A stretch of 64,000 nt of DNA from an uncultured Lachnospiraceae bacterium. Lineage in GTDB: Bacteria > Bacillota > Clostridia > Lachnospirales > Lachnospiraceae. The stretch's first letter is position 1; every line of letters begins with the position of its first letter. Location of the stretch: contig CAJTXA010000002.1 of assembly GCA_910579865.1 (NCBI GenBank), forward strand, positions 124,001 to 188,000. The letters are read 5' to 3'. A model generated the notes under the pieces. The model saw only the letters and a list, made by a program, of their open reading frames with translations. It did not search any database and was not told the DNA's origin. Shown piece by piece: positions 25,577 to 33,869 of the stretch. Both the position numbers and the translations under genes were made by a program.

Positions 25577-25606
25577 ATGGTGTCATTTGTGTAACACAAG
25601 CTGGTG
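25577..25606. repeat. Right attachment junction (attL/attR-like)
   Basis: Arm ATGGTGTCATT (25577-25587), 13-bp spacer, core CTGGTG (25601-25606). Mirror image of the left junction. Confidence 0.68.
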
Positions 25607-25746
25607 CTGTTGCATTATTGCTGTCGCAGTATCCTTCTTGTTCTAATATGATGGTAAAACGGCGGCTTTGTGAAACCGCTTATGATCTTGGACTGGAAAG
25701 TCGGCGTCAGGGATTTGGACGGGTGGATATTGGAAGATTCGTATAA
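25606..25746 (+). pseudogene. Subtilisin-family protease, C-terminal fragment
   Basis: Beginning at the second CTGGTG, the frame reads A-V-A-L-L-L-S-Q-Y-P and continues through 'KRRLCETAYDLGL' and 'QGFGRVDIGRFV' to TAA at 25744-25746. This is the standard C-terminal helix region of S8 proteases, which follows the G-T-S-M-A-T-P-x-V-S-G motif. It has no start codon of its own. It completes the fragment at 19537-20200 if the intervening segment is removed at the 6-bp core, keeping the frame (46 codons). Confidence 0.85.
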
Positions 25747-25813
25747 AAGTTTAAAAAAGTGGGAATGATTCTAACAAAAGAAAAAATGTATCACTTTAGG
25801 AGGAATACAGACT

Positions 25814-27115
25814 ATGCGGGAATATATGGAGATTGTGGACGTATTAGGACGAGAAATTTTAGATTCAAGAGGAAATCCCACTTTAGAGGTAGAAGTAACT
25901 TTAGCAGATGGAATGAGAGGGAGAGCAGCGGTACCATCTGGTGCTTCAACTGGTAAATTTGAAGCAGTGGAACTTCGAGATCAAGAAAAAAGATATCAAG
26001 GGAAAGGGGTCTTAAAAGCAGTATCACATGTCAACACAGAATTAAAACAGGCAATTCTTCATGAAAATGCAGCGGATCAGCATCGAATTGATCAACTTTT
26101 AATAGATGCAGATGGAAGCGAAAATAAAGGGAACTATGGAGCCAATGCAATTTTAGGAATTTCTATGGCAGTGGCACAAGCTGCTGCCAATAGTCTGGAA
26201 TTGCCTTTATATCGCTATTTGGGAGGAACCGGGGCAAGACAACTTCCTGTGCCAATGAGCAATGTTTGCAATGGAGGTGCCCATACTACTTCGGATTTGG
26301 ATTGGCAGGAGTTTATGATTATGCCAGTTGGAGCATGTTGTTATCGAGAAGGTTTGCGAATGATTACAGAAATTTATCATCATTTGCGAACACTTTTAAA
26401 AGAAGATGGACATGTAACAGCAGTAGGAGATGAAGGTGGATTTGCACCAAATGTAAAGGATGCATTTACAGTATTTGATTATTTGACAAAAGCGACACAA
26501 AAGGCTGGTTATCAGACAGGAACAGATATTGTATTTGCAATGGATGCAGCAGCTAGTGAACTTTATGATGAAAAGAATAAAGTCTATATGTTCCCAGGAG
26601 AAAGCCGGATGAGTGGGAAAACTATAGTGCGATCAGCAAAAGAAATGATTGATTATTATCGGCAGCTAACAGAAAAGTTTCCTTTAGTTTCAATAGAAGA
26701 TGGTCTTCATGAAGAAGACTGGGATGGATGGGTAGAGATGACAAAGGAGCTTGGAAGCCGGGTACAGCTAGTTGGAGATGATCTATTTGTAACCAATACA
26801 AAGCGGTTAAAAAAAGGAATTGAATTAGGAGCTGCCAATGCAATTTTGGTAAAAGTAAATCAAATTGGAACTGTTTCAGAAGCAATGGAAGCAATTACTT
26901 TGGCGCAACGTTCTGGTTATCAGACAGTAATTTCCCATCGTAGTGGAGAAACAGAAGATACCTTTTTAGCAGATTTGGCTGTAGCGGTTAATGCAGGACA
27001 GATTAAAACAGGTGCACCTTGCCGAAGTGATCGAGTTGCAAAGTATAACCAATTACTTCGAATCGAGGAAGAGATAGGAAAAGGCGCAATTTATCAAAAT
27101 CCTTTTAAAAACTGA
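25814..27115 (+). CDS. eno: Enolase
   Basis: 433 residues, the usual enolase length. It opens with 'VDVLGREILDSRGNPTLEVE', has the loop 'VPSGASTG', the magnesium ligands at 'FAMDAAASE', 'VSIEDGLHE' and 'LVGDDLFVTN', the catalytic lysine in 'AILVKVNQIG', and the late 'SHRSGETEDTF'. It interconverts 2-phosphoglycerate and phosphoenolpyruvate in glycolysis. ATG 25814 is chosen because AGGAGG (25798-25803) sits 10 bases before it; ATG 25826 is too far. It lies 67 bp after the subtilisin remnant and is followed by a strong promoter for secG. Confidence 0.97.
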   Translation: MREYMEIVDVLGREILDSRGNPTLEVEVTLADGMRGRAAVPSGASTGKFEAVELRDQEKRYQGKGVLKAVSHVNTELKQAILHENAADQHRIDQLLIDADGSENKGNYGANAILGISMAVAQAAANSLELPLYRYLGGTGARQLPVPMSNVCNGGAHTTSDLDWQEFMIMPVGACCYREGLRMITEIYHHLRTLLKEDGHVTAVGDEGGFAPNVKDAFTVFDYLTKATQKAGYQTGTDIVFAMDAAASELYDEKNKVYMFPGESRMSGKTIVRSAKEMIDYYRQLTEKFPLVSIEDGLHEEDWDGWVEMTKELGSRVQLVGDDLFVTNTKRLKKGIELGAANAILVKVNQIGTVSEAMEAITLAQRSGYQTVISHRSGETEDTFLADLAVAVNAGQIKTGAPCRSDRVAKYNQLLRIEEEIGKGAIYQNPFKN

Positions 27116-27123
27116 AATTTTGG

Positions 27124-27152
27124 TTGAAACTAAGAATGATTTATGATATAAT
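27124..27152 (+). promoter_or_regulatory. Strong promoter upstream of secG
   Basis: TTGAAA (27124-27129), 17 bp, TATAAT (27147-27152) with an extended -10 TG at 27144-27145. Confidence 0.75.
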
Positions 27153-27188
27153 CCTACCGTGCATTTGACTTTAACAGGAGGTGGTATC

Positions 27189-27425
27189 GTGGAAGTAGTT
27201 AGGATTATTGTAACTGTTATTTTTGCAGTTATTTGTTTGGCTTTAACAGCCATAGTATTGATGCAAGAAGGCAAATCAGGAGGATTATCTGGATCAATCT
27301 CTGGATCAACAGAAACGTATTGGGGAAGAAATAAAGGACGATCGATGGAAGGAAAACTAGAAAAGATTACGAAATATCTTGCAATTGGATTTATTATATT
27401 GTCTCTTGTTTTAAATATACTTTAA
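27189..27425 (+). CDS. secG: Preprotein translocase subunit SecG
   Basis: 78 residues from GTG 27189, which follows AGGAGG (27177-27182) at correct spacing; the upstream in-frame ATG is rejected. Two membrane helices (about 3-23 and 58-76) flank the conserved 'VLMQEGKSGGLSGSISG' turn. SecG is the accessory subunit of the SecYEG channel and aids SecA-driven secretion. The secG-rnr-smpB order is typical of Firmicutes. Confidence 0.93.
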   Translation: MEVVRIIVTVIFAVICLALTAIVLMQEGKSGGLSGSISGSTETYWGRNKGRSMEGKLEKITKYLAIGFIILSLVLNIL

Positions 27426-27497
27426 TAAAAGCTGACAGTATAATAAAAACAGGAAGAAAATTTATCTGGTTTTGGCAGAAATAATGTTACAAAAAAG

Positions 27498-27520
27498 CAT
27501 CCTTTTTAGGATGTTTTTTT
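27498..27520 (+). terminator. Rho-independent terminator after secG
   Basis: CATCCT (27498-27503) pairs with AGGATG (27508-27513), A-rich on the left and T-rich on the right. The remaining 27521-27673 holds no gene. Confidence 0.72.
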
Positions 27521-27689
27521 CTACCTATTGGGAGATGAAATTTAATCGTTTCGATGGCTTGGAATAGAGAAAAATGTAGATTTGGGTTGCGGGATTGTTT
27601 CTTTTCGAGTACAATAAAAAAAAGGTTTGAAATAGTATAAAGAAATGTACTTATTTGCACCTTAATTTTTAGAAAGGAAGGGCAAAGTG

Positions 27690-29843
27690 ATGACAGAAGA
27701 GAGTTTAAAAAAGAGAAAACAGGTTTTATTGGATCTTGTCAATGAGAAAAGCTATGTGCCAATGAAAGCGAAAGAATTGGCAGTTCTTTTGCAGGTTTCC
27801 AAAGAAGAACGTTCGGATTTAGATTATGTGTTAAAAGAACTTGTAGCATCTGGAGAATTAAGTGTGAATAAGCGTGGAAAATATAGTAAGCCGGAGATAA
27901 CAGGATTGGTTGGTACTTTTTCTGCTACGGCAAAAGGATTTGGGTTTGTTTCCGTTGAAGGAGAAGAAGAGGATATTTATATTAAAGAAAGTAATACAAA
28001 TGGAGCTTTCGATAAGGATACCGTACAAGTTTTTTTATTTTCAGAGCAGACAGGAAAGCGCCGGGAAGGAGAGATTGTAAAGGTTCTTTCCCGTCATATT
28101 ACTGAGGTTGTTGGTCTTTATCAAAAGTGCAAGAATTATGGCTTTGTGATTCCAGATAGTACAAAGTTTTCAAAGGATATTTATGTACAGGAAAATCGTT
28201 CAAAAGGGGCAGTAGATGGACATAAGGTAGTGGTAAAGATTACGGATTATGGAAGCAAAAATAAAAATCCAGAGGGAACTGTAAAGGAAATTATAGGGCA
28301 TATCAATGATCCGGGGACAGATATTATGTCGATTGTAAAGGAACATGGTCTTTGTGTAGAATTTCCAACTGATGTATTAAAGCAGGTACAAAAGATTCCA
28401 ACTGAGGTAGAAGAAGTAGATAAGAAGGGTCGGCTAGATTTACGTTCTTGGCAGACAGTAACAATTGATGGAGAAGATGCAAAGGATTTAGATGATGCAG
28501 TAACACTTACCAAAGAGGAAGAACATTATATTCTTGGGGTTCATATTGCAGATGTAACAAATTATGTAACAGAGGGAAGTCCTTTGGATCGGGAAGCACT
28601 GAAGCGGGGGACTAGTGTATATCTAGTGGATCGGGTAATTCCTATGCTGCCACATAAATTATCAAATGGAATTTGTTCTTTAAATGCAGGAGTGGATCGT
28701 TTGGCTTTAAGTTGTATTATGACAATTGATGCAAAAGGAACTGTGGTGGATCATAAGATTGCAGAAACGGTGATTTGCGTAGATAGGCGTATGAGTTATA
28801 CCAGTGTTAATAAAATTATTGAGGAGCAGGATCAAGCAGAAGAGGAAGAGTATAAGCCACTTGTCCCTATGTTTTTTTTAATGAAAGAATTAGCAGATAT
28901 TTTACGGCAAAAGAGAAAGCAAAGAGGATCGATTGATTTTGATTTTCCAGAAACAAAGATCATTTTAGATGCAAAAGGGAAACCTTTAGAAGTGAAACCT
29001 TATGAGCGAAATAGTGCAACAAAGATTATTGAAGATTTTATGTTAATTACAAATGAAACAATAGCAGAGGATTATTTTTGGCAGGAGATGCCATTTGTCT
29101 ATCGAACACATGATACGCCAGATGCAGAAAAGATTCAGAAGTTAGAGGTATTTATCAACAATTTTGGCTATGGAATTAAGAATTCAAGAGAAGGAATTCA
29201 TCCAAAGGAACTGCAAAAATTATTGGGACGGATTGAAGATTCTCCAGAGGAATCTTTAATTAGCCGTTTGACACTTCGTTCGATGAAACAGGCAAAGTAT
29301 ACAGTAACGAATACAGGACATTTTGGATTATCAGCAAAATATTATTGTCATTTTACTTCTCCAATTCGGCGGTATCCAGATTTGCAGATCCATCGGATTA
29401 TAAAAGAAAATCTACATGGTGGACTAAAAGAAAAACGGATTACACACTATGAAAAGATTTTAAGTCAGGTGGCAGATCAGTCTAGCACAATGGAGAGAAA
29501 GGCAGATGAGACAGAACGAGATACTGTAAAGTTAAAAAAGTGCGAATATATGTCAAAGCGGATTGGAGAGGTCTACACAGGAGTAATTTCTGGAATGAGT
29601 ACGTATGGATTTTATGTAGAGCTTCCAAATACAATAGAAGGAATGGTTCATGTTAGTTCTTTGGAAGGGGACTATTATTACTATGATGAAGAGGCTTATG
29701 AAATGGTGGGAAAAGAGTTTAATAATCGATATAAATTAGGGCAGACTGTAGATATTGTAGTGGTTGGGACGGATCGATTGCAGCGAACGATTGATTTTGA
29801 AATTTTTAAAGAAGATGAGGAATTAGAAGATGGGAAAGGATAG
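27690..29843 (+). CDS. rnr: Ribonuclease R
   Basis: 717 residues from ATG 27690, 7 bases after AGGAAGGG; the GTG one codon earlier is less well spaced. Parts in order: an N-terminal winged helix; two cold-shock-like OB domains ('KGFGFVSVEGEEEDIYI' and 'KNYGFVIPD'); the RNB catalytic core with 'IDGEDAKDLDDAVTL', whose aspartates bind the catalytic magnesium; and a C-terminal S1 domain ('VYTGVISGMSTYGFYVEL'). It degrades structured RNA 3'-to-5' and, with SmpB/tmRNA, clears stalled-ribosome mRNAs, which fits the overlapping smpB gene downstream. Confidence 0.96.
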   Translation: MTEESLKKRKQVLLDLVNEKSYVPMKAKELAVLLQVSKEERSDLDYVLKELVASGELSVNKRGKYSKPEITGLVGTFSATAKGFGFVSVEGEEEDIYIKESNTNGAFDKDTVQVFLFSEQTGKRREGEIVKVLSRHITEVVGLYQKCKNYGFVIPDSTKFSKDIYVQENRSKGAVDGHKVVVKITDYGSKNKNPEGTVKEIIGHINDPGTDIMSIVKEHGLCVEFPTDVLKQVQKIPTEVEEVDKKGRLDLRSWQTVTIDGEDAKDLDDAVTLTKEEEHYILGVHIADVTNYVTEGSPLDREALKRGTSVYLVDRVIPMLPHKLSNGICSLNAGVDRLALSCIMTIDAKGTVVDHKIAETVICVDRRMSYTSVNKIIEEQDQAEEEEYKPLVPMFFLMKELADILRQKRKQRGSIDFDFPETKIILDAKGKPLEVKPYERNSATKIIEDFMLITNETIAEDYFWQEMPFVYRTHDTPDAEKIQKLEVFINNFGYGIKNSREGIHPKELQKLLGRIEDSPEESLISRLTLRSMKQAKYTVTNTGHFGLSAKYYCHFTSPIRRYPDLQIHRIIKENLHGGLKEKRITHYEKILSQVADQSSTMERKADETERDTVKLKKCEYMSKRIGEVYTGVISGMSTYGFYVELPNTIEGMVHVSSLEGDYYYYDEEAYEMVGKEFNNRYKLGQTVDIVVVGTDRLQRTIDFEIFKEDEELEDGKG

Positions 29844-30297
29844 TGTAAAACTGATTGCAAATAATAAAAAGGCATATTTTGACTATTTTATTGAGCAAAC
29901 CTATGAGGCAGGGATTTCTCTTCATGGTACAGAAGTAAAGTCTTTGCGAATGGGAAAATGCAGTGTAAAAGAGGCATTTATACGAATTGAAAATGGAGAA
30001 GTATTTCTCTATGGGATGCATATTAGTCCTTATGAGAAAGGAAATATTTTTAATAAAGATCCTTTGCGGGTAAGAAAGCTTTTGCTGCATGATTATGAGA
30101 TTCATAAGATGGCTGGTCAGGCTCAGGCAGTTGGATATACGATTGTGCCGCTTCGGGTATATTTAAAAGGAAGCTTAGTAAAGATAGAGATAGGGCTTGC
30201 ACGTGGAAAGAAGTTGTATGATAAACGGCAGGATATTGCGAAGAAAGATCAGCGGCGAGAGGCGGAGAAGGATTTTAAAGTAAAAAATCTTTATTAG
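29830..30297 (+). CDS. smpB: SsrA-binding protein SmpB
   Basis: 155 residues, full length. Signature stretches 'GISLHGTEVKSLR', 'GKCSVKEAFIRIENGEVFL' and 'DPLRVRKLLLH'; the basic tail 'GKKLYDKRQDIAKKDQRR' enters the ribosomal mRNA channel in known structures. It carries tmRNA to stalled ribosomes. The start lies inside the rnr 3' end (14-bp overlap), so translation is coupled. No ssrA gene is visible downstream, where it is often found. Confidence 0.96.
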   Translation: MGKDSVKLIANNKKAYFDYFIEQTYEAGISLHGTEVKSLRMGKCSVKEAFIRIENGEVFLYGMHISPYEKGNIFNKDPLRVRKLLLHDYEIHKMAGQAQAVGYTIVPLRVYLKGSLVKIEIGLARGKKLYDKRQDIAKKDQRREAEKDFKVKNLY

Positions 30298-30307
30298 AGA
30301 TTTTAAG

Positions 30308-30350
30308 AAATCCGAAGAAAGATAGATAAATTTCTTTTTTCTTCGGATTT
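30308..30350 (+). terminator. Terminator after smpB
   Basis: AAATCCGAAGAAA (30308-30320) pairs perfectly with 30338-30350. The right arm is preceded by T6 and followed only by TAATTT, so the stop may be moderate. Confidence 0.65.
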
Positions 30351-30360
30351 TAATTTACAG

Positions 30361-30417
30361 TCAGATTACAATTTTACCATCTTCAATACAAATAGTTTGG
30401 TCGGTCAACTGTGCAAT
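30361..30417 (-). pseudogene. Relic of an ABC-transporter ATPase C-terminus
   Basis: On the minus strand the frame reads 'IAQLTDQTICIEDGKIV' followed by a stop. It aligns with the last residues of the intact ATPase at 33191-33853 ('LAQLADQVIRLQDGKIV'). Only this tail survives; a stop lies just upstream in frame. It sits immediately downstream of the permease, which suggests an earlier, larger ABC cassette or a recombination scar. The stretch 30418-30496 has no intact gene. Confidence 0.6.
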
Positions 30418-30496
30418 TTAATCATCTGTTGGAATTTTTGGCTTGTCATAGCCTGTAAAATAATATTCGCACCTATGGTCGAATCCTCCTATCCTA

Positions 30497-33064
30497 TTAT
30501 TCTGTAACACGCAGCTTTTCAACAATACTGCCTTTATTGAATATTTTTAACGCAATCACTGGCAAGATAGCAGCAACAATCAGAAGCAAAATACACACAA
30601 TCATAGCAGGAACAAGCGTAAAGCGGAAAGTGAAATACCAAATTCCGCCGATAAGTATCTTTACTACAGTGAATGCAAGTGCCACAGACAAAATCAGGCC
30701 AACGATACACGCACTGATAACATAATAAACACTTTCCCAAATCATCATCCAAGTCAACTGCTTCGCTGTCATACCAATACTTTGCATAGTTGCAAATTCG
30801 TGATGTCTTGCCAGAATAGATGTAATGATAGTATTTACTAAATTCAGTACTCCGGCTGCACCAAAGATAATTCCAATCAATCCGCCGACAAATTGGAGCA
30901 TAGTGCGAGTTGAAACAGCATCTTGTCTAGCTTCTTCAGCAGAAGCATAACCCAAATTAGGGTCTACATTCGCTATGTAGTCCTCCAAAAATTTACTCAT
31001 AGCATCTTGCTGTTCTTCCTCTACATCAAAAGAATATTTGTAAATAACTGGTTCATCATAAATCTTAGTATAAATGCTGGCTGGAAGATACAGGAACAGA
31101 CCATCCCTACCAACTTTAAAGGGACCATTGGTAGTATATCTGATTTCTTTATCATCACCATTGAGAGCAGCTTTGGCTAATACAGGCAGTTTCATTATCG
31201 GTTCGCCATTTTTAAAAACTGTAACCGTATCACCCACATCTAACAGATCAAACGCCGGATTCAAAATGGATGTTCCCATATCGGACGAAACGCCCAACAG
31301 TACACCTTCACCATTTACCATCTTCTTATAAAGCTTGTATGCATCTGTCTCTCCTTCCTGAATGTCCATACGGGCAAGAGCTGTTTCTTCCATGCCATAC
31401 ACATTGCAGAGTGTATGCCCATCATCACCTAGATTAAAAACAATTGCATCTTCGGTAACTGCATAGCGGATGCCAGTTTCTTCATCGGTGTCAGTGTAAG
31501 CAAATTCTATCGGAAAGTCATAGGTCACATTACTGTCATTTAATGTATTTTTATAAATAGCTGAAGCCCCATATACTCCCGACTGTACATTGATAGCGTC
31601 GATTACTTCCTGCCTCAGTCCATGTTCGTGCAGAGTGAACCCTTCCATAATGTTTTTGCTCACTGCGTTCACTACAACAAAATCGGTTCGAATACTATAG
31701 GATATTTGCTTTTCTATATCCACGCTGTCAGCAGCAATGCCTACACAGTTAAGTAAAACAACACAGAGTGTTAAAGAAGCTACAATAAAGGCGGAACGAC
31801 GCTTATTACGGCCTAAATTAGACCACGCCAGCCAAAATAGACTAGTACCAGAGGTACTTTTTTTCATAGTTTTTTTGCCTGTCGCTGCCTCTACATAGCG
31901 GAATGCTTCAATTGGTGAAATATTTGCTGCTACATGGATGGGTTTTCTTGTAGAAAGAAATACAGTAAAAGCAGTCAGTACAAAAGCTCCAAAAAAAATA
32001 ATTGGAGATGGATTTACATTGATTGCTACATTTTCATAACTATCAGAAAAAGTACTCATAATATGTGGTAATGCTGCTTTTCCAACAAAGTAGCCTGTCA
32101 GTAAGCCTAAAGGAATACCAATACAAGAAAGCCATAATGCCTGCTGGTTTATCATTTTTTTTACCTGGCGTCTGCTCATGCCTATAGTACGATATAAACC
32201 ATAGCGGCGGATCTCCTGCATCACCGCAATGTCAAACACATTGTAAATTAATAAATACCCACAAAAAATAAACAAGATGATTATGACCGCCCCTAGAAGA
32301 AGCGTTTTAAGGGTCAGTGTTGGATTCGTTATTGTATTGATTGTTGCAGATAAACCAGTGGAGTCCCCCATTTGCTGTATCCAATGATCTAAATTACTCT
32401 GAAGTTTGGCTGTGCTTGTGGCTATAAAGTCAGAATAATAGGTACCAGCCATATCTGAGTCTTGATCATAAGTATATTCAAAAATATCAGGATGTGCATC
32501 TCGAAAGGTTGTTCCCGCCCACATCATACTGATTTGATCGTCGGTAGCTTCAAACCAGCCGGACACAATCATATCTAGTTGATATTCCTGCCCATGAGCA
32601 GTAAAAGCAATAGTGACAGCAGCCCCTACCTCTGGTTTTACTCCCAAATCCTTGAGTGCTGTGTCCGAAGTAACAATCTCGTTTTCTGCTTTTGGTATGT
32701 TGCCGTGAGTAGGCATACAGAAAGTCAAATCGGCCTGAACGGAGTCCATCACATCAAATTCAATGTTATGGTGTGAGTGATTCGTAAGAAAACCTATTGG
32801 CATCCGCAGACCGTATTCCTTAATAAAGTCAGCATCTTTCAAAGCTTCATACTGTTCAAGGGTCATGTTGTGAAAATCACCATCTGATCGGCTGCCTTTT
32901 AATATCTGCATAGTCAAAATCATAGACTTTGCCGTCCCAATACCAATTGTAGTAACGGCAGTAAACAGAATTGCGGTCAGCATGATTGCCAATACCGCAA
33001 TTAGGTTTCGCTTCCTGCTGGCGTGAAAGTTGCGTCCAGCAAGAATACTTAGCATATTCTTCAT
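30497..33064 (-). CDS. FtsX-family ABC transporter permease
   Basis: 855 residues from ATG 33064, which follows AAGGAGG; the open frame extends 40 codons further upstream but lacks a start signal there. An N-terminal helix (about 20-45) leads into a large extracytoplasmic domain (about 60-250), followed by three helices of a first FtsX unit (about 260-400), a second extracytoplasmic domain and a final FtsX unit (about 720-840). This duplicated layout is that of MacB/LolC/Vex-type permeases, many of which remove antimicrobial peptides. It works with the ATPase encoded upstream and the linked two-component system. It has its own promoter region with direct repeats at 33102-33132. G+C is higher than in the flanking genes. 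Confidence 0.83.
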   Translation of the reverse strand: MKNMLSILAGRNFHASRKRNLIAVLAIMLTAILFTAVTTIGIGTAKSMILTMQILKGSRSDGDFHNMTLEQYEALKDADFIKEYGLRMPIGFLTNHSHHNIEFDVMDSVQADLTFCMPTHGNIPKAENEIVTSDTALKDLGVKPEVGAAVTIAFTAHGQEYQLDMIVSGWFEATDDQISMMWAGTTFRDAHPDIFEYTYDQDSDMAGTYYSDFIATSTAKLQSNLDHWIQQMGDSTGLSATINTITNPTLTLKTLLLGAVIIILFIFCGYLLIYNVFDIAVMQEIRRYGLYRTIGMSRRQVKKMINQQALWLSCIGIPLGLLTGYFVGKAALPHIMSTFSDSYENVAINVNPSPIIFFGAFVLTAFTVFLSTRKPIHVAANISPIEAFRYVEAATGKKTMKKSTSGTSLFWLAWSNLGRNKRRSAFIVASLTLCVVLLNCVGIAADSVDIEKQISYSIRTDFVVVNAVSKNIMEGFTLHEHGLRQEVIDAINVQSGVYGASAIYKNTLNDSNVTYDFPIEFAYTDTDEETGIRYAVTEDAIVFNLGDDGHTLCNVYGMEETALARMDIQEGETDAYKLYKKMVNGEGVLLGVSSDMGTSILNPAFDLLDVGDTVTVFKNGEPIMKLPVLAKAALNGDDKEIRYTTNGPFKVGRDGLFLYLPASIYTKIYDEPVIYKYSFDVEEEQQDAMSKFLEDYIANVDPNLGYASAEEARQDAVSTRTMLQFVGGLIGIIFGAAGVLNLVNTIITSILARHHEFATMQSIGMTAKQLTWMMIWESVYYVISACIVGLILSVALAFTVVKILIGGIWYFTFRFTLVPAMIVCILLLIVAAILPVIALKIFNKGSIVEKLRVTE

Positions 33065-33101
33065 GGTATGTTCCTCCTTGCCTGTTAAGAATAGCACAGT
33101 T

Positions 33102-33132
33102 ATGTCACAATTTGGGCACACGAATGTCACAA
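33102..33132 (-). promoter_or_regulatory. Direct repeats before the permease, likely response-regulator site
   Basis: On the minus strand TTGTGACAT occurs twice (complement of 33124-33132 and 33102-33110), start to start 22 bp apart, two helical turns. The distal copy is part of a perfect 14-bp palindrome, 33127-33140. OmpR-type regulators typically bind such direct repeats, and one is encoded in this cassette. A TATTCT -10-like hexamer lies downstream. The regulator assignment is inferred. Confidence 0.5.
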
Positions 33133-33145
33133 ATTTGTGATAAAA

Positions 33146-33169
33146 AATCGAGTGCTTTTGCACTCGATT
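33146..33169 (-). terminator. Terminator between ATPase and permease genes
   Basis: Perfect 10-bp stem (33146-33155 with 33160-33169) and 4-base loop, followed on the minus strand by TTTTTT. It should limit readthrough from the regulator/kinase/ATPase transcript into the permease gene, which agrees with the permease having its own regulatory repeats. Confidence 0.75.
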
Positions 33170-33190
33170 CAGAAAATATTCCATATTTTT

Positions 33191-33853
33191 TTATACAATT
33201 TTTCCATCTTGTAATCGTATTACCTGATCTGCAAGTTGAGCAAGATCGAGATTGTGGGTGATTACAACCAATGTCTGCCGGAAGGTAAAAGCAGTCATTT
33301 TAAGTAATCCTGCGATATTTTGTGTTGTTTTCATATCAAAACTACCAGTTGGCTCATCAGCTAAGACGATTGAGGGTTTTGTAATTAGGGCTCGTGCAAT
33401 CGCTGTACACTGTTGTGCTCCTCCTGATAGCATATGCGGACGGGCATCCAAATAATTGTCCAGCTTTAGCAGATGAACAAGATCAGAAAAATACACTGCA
33501 TCCGGTCGAGAGTCATCAAGAACCAAAGGAAATAATATATTTTCTTTGATCGTCAATTCAGGTATCAGGTTGTACCCTTGAAAAATAAAACCAATCTTTC
33601 TGCGCCTGAATATCGTTAGCTGTTCTTCGTTTATTTTTGATAAATCCAGTCCATCAACAATTATGGTTCCTTCAGTAGGTTCGTATAGTCCAGCAATCGT
33701 ATTTAACAATGTAGTTTTTCCAGAACCAGACGCACCTACAATGGCTGTAAATTTTCCTTTTTCAATGGACAGGTTGACTCCATCTAATGCTTTGACTACC
33801 TGTGATCCATCTCTGAAATATTTCTTTAAGTCTCGTATCTCCACTATATCCAT
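33191..33853 (-). CDS. ABC transporter ATP-binding protein with atypical signature
   Basis: 220 residues. Walker A 'GASGSGKT' (about 41-48), Q-loop 'IFQGYNLIPELT', Walker B and catalytic glutamate 'IVLADEPTG', H-loop 'VVITHN'. It belongs to the MacB/LolD/Bce-type group. The signature reads 'LSGGAQQCTAIARAL' where the family norm is LSGGQQQRVAIARAL; the Q-to-A and R-to-C changes are at normally invariant positions and may reduce ATPase function. The D-loop is 'SFD' instead of 'NLD'. It pairs with the FtsX permease downstream. It begins 16 bp after the kinase stop. Confidence 0.88.
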   Translation of the reverse strand: MDIVEIRDLKKYFRDGSQVVKALDGVNLSIEKGKFTAIVGASGSGKTTLLNTIAGLYEPTEGTIIVDGLDLSKINEEQLTIFRRRKIGFIFQGYNLIPELTIKENILFPLVLDDSRPDAVYFSDLVHLLKLDNYLDARPHMLSGGAQQCTAIARALITKPSIVLADEPTGSFDMKTTQNIAGLLKMTAFTFRQTLVVITHNLDLAQLADQVIRLQDGKIV

Positions 33854-33869
33854 AATCCAACTATCTCCG

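Larger units (their letters stand above)
20195..25606. mobile_element. 5.4-kb segment integrated in the subtilisin gene at a CTGGTG core
   Basis: CTGGTG occurs at 20195-20200 and 25601-25606 in direct orientation, 5,406 bp apart. Inside each copy, exactly 13 bp away, is the same 11-bp sequence in opposite orientation: AATGACACCAT at 20214-20224 and its complement at 25577-25587. Joining the ends would give a symmetric site of 54 bp (11-13-6-13-11), the size and symmetry of a large-serine-integrase attP. Joining the outer flanks restores the subtilisin frame '...TSMATPIVSG|AVALLLSQYP'. The segment carries a cold-shock gene, an acyltransferase/membrane/esterase operon and an L-cysteine desulfidase gene, and no integrase of its own. 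The recombinase operon lies just outside, upstream. Confidence 0.75.

Noticed and set aside
30298..30360. Possible ssrA (tmRNA) gene after smpB
   Set aside because: Only 60 bp with a terminator-like stem; no tRNA-like ends or tag-coding segment.
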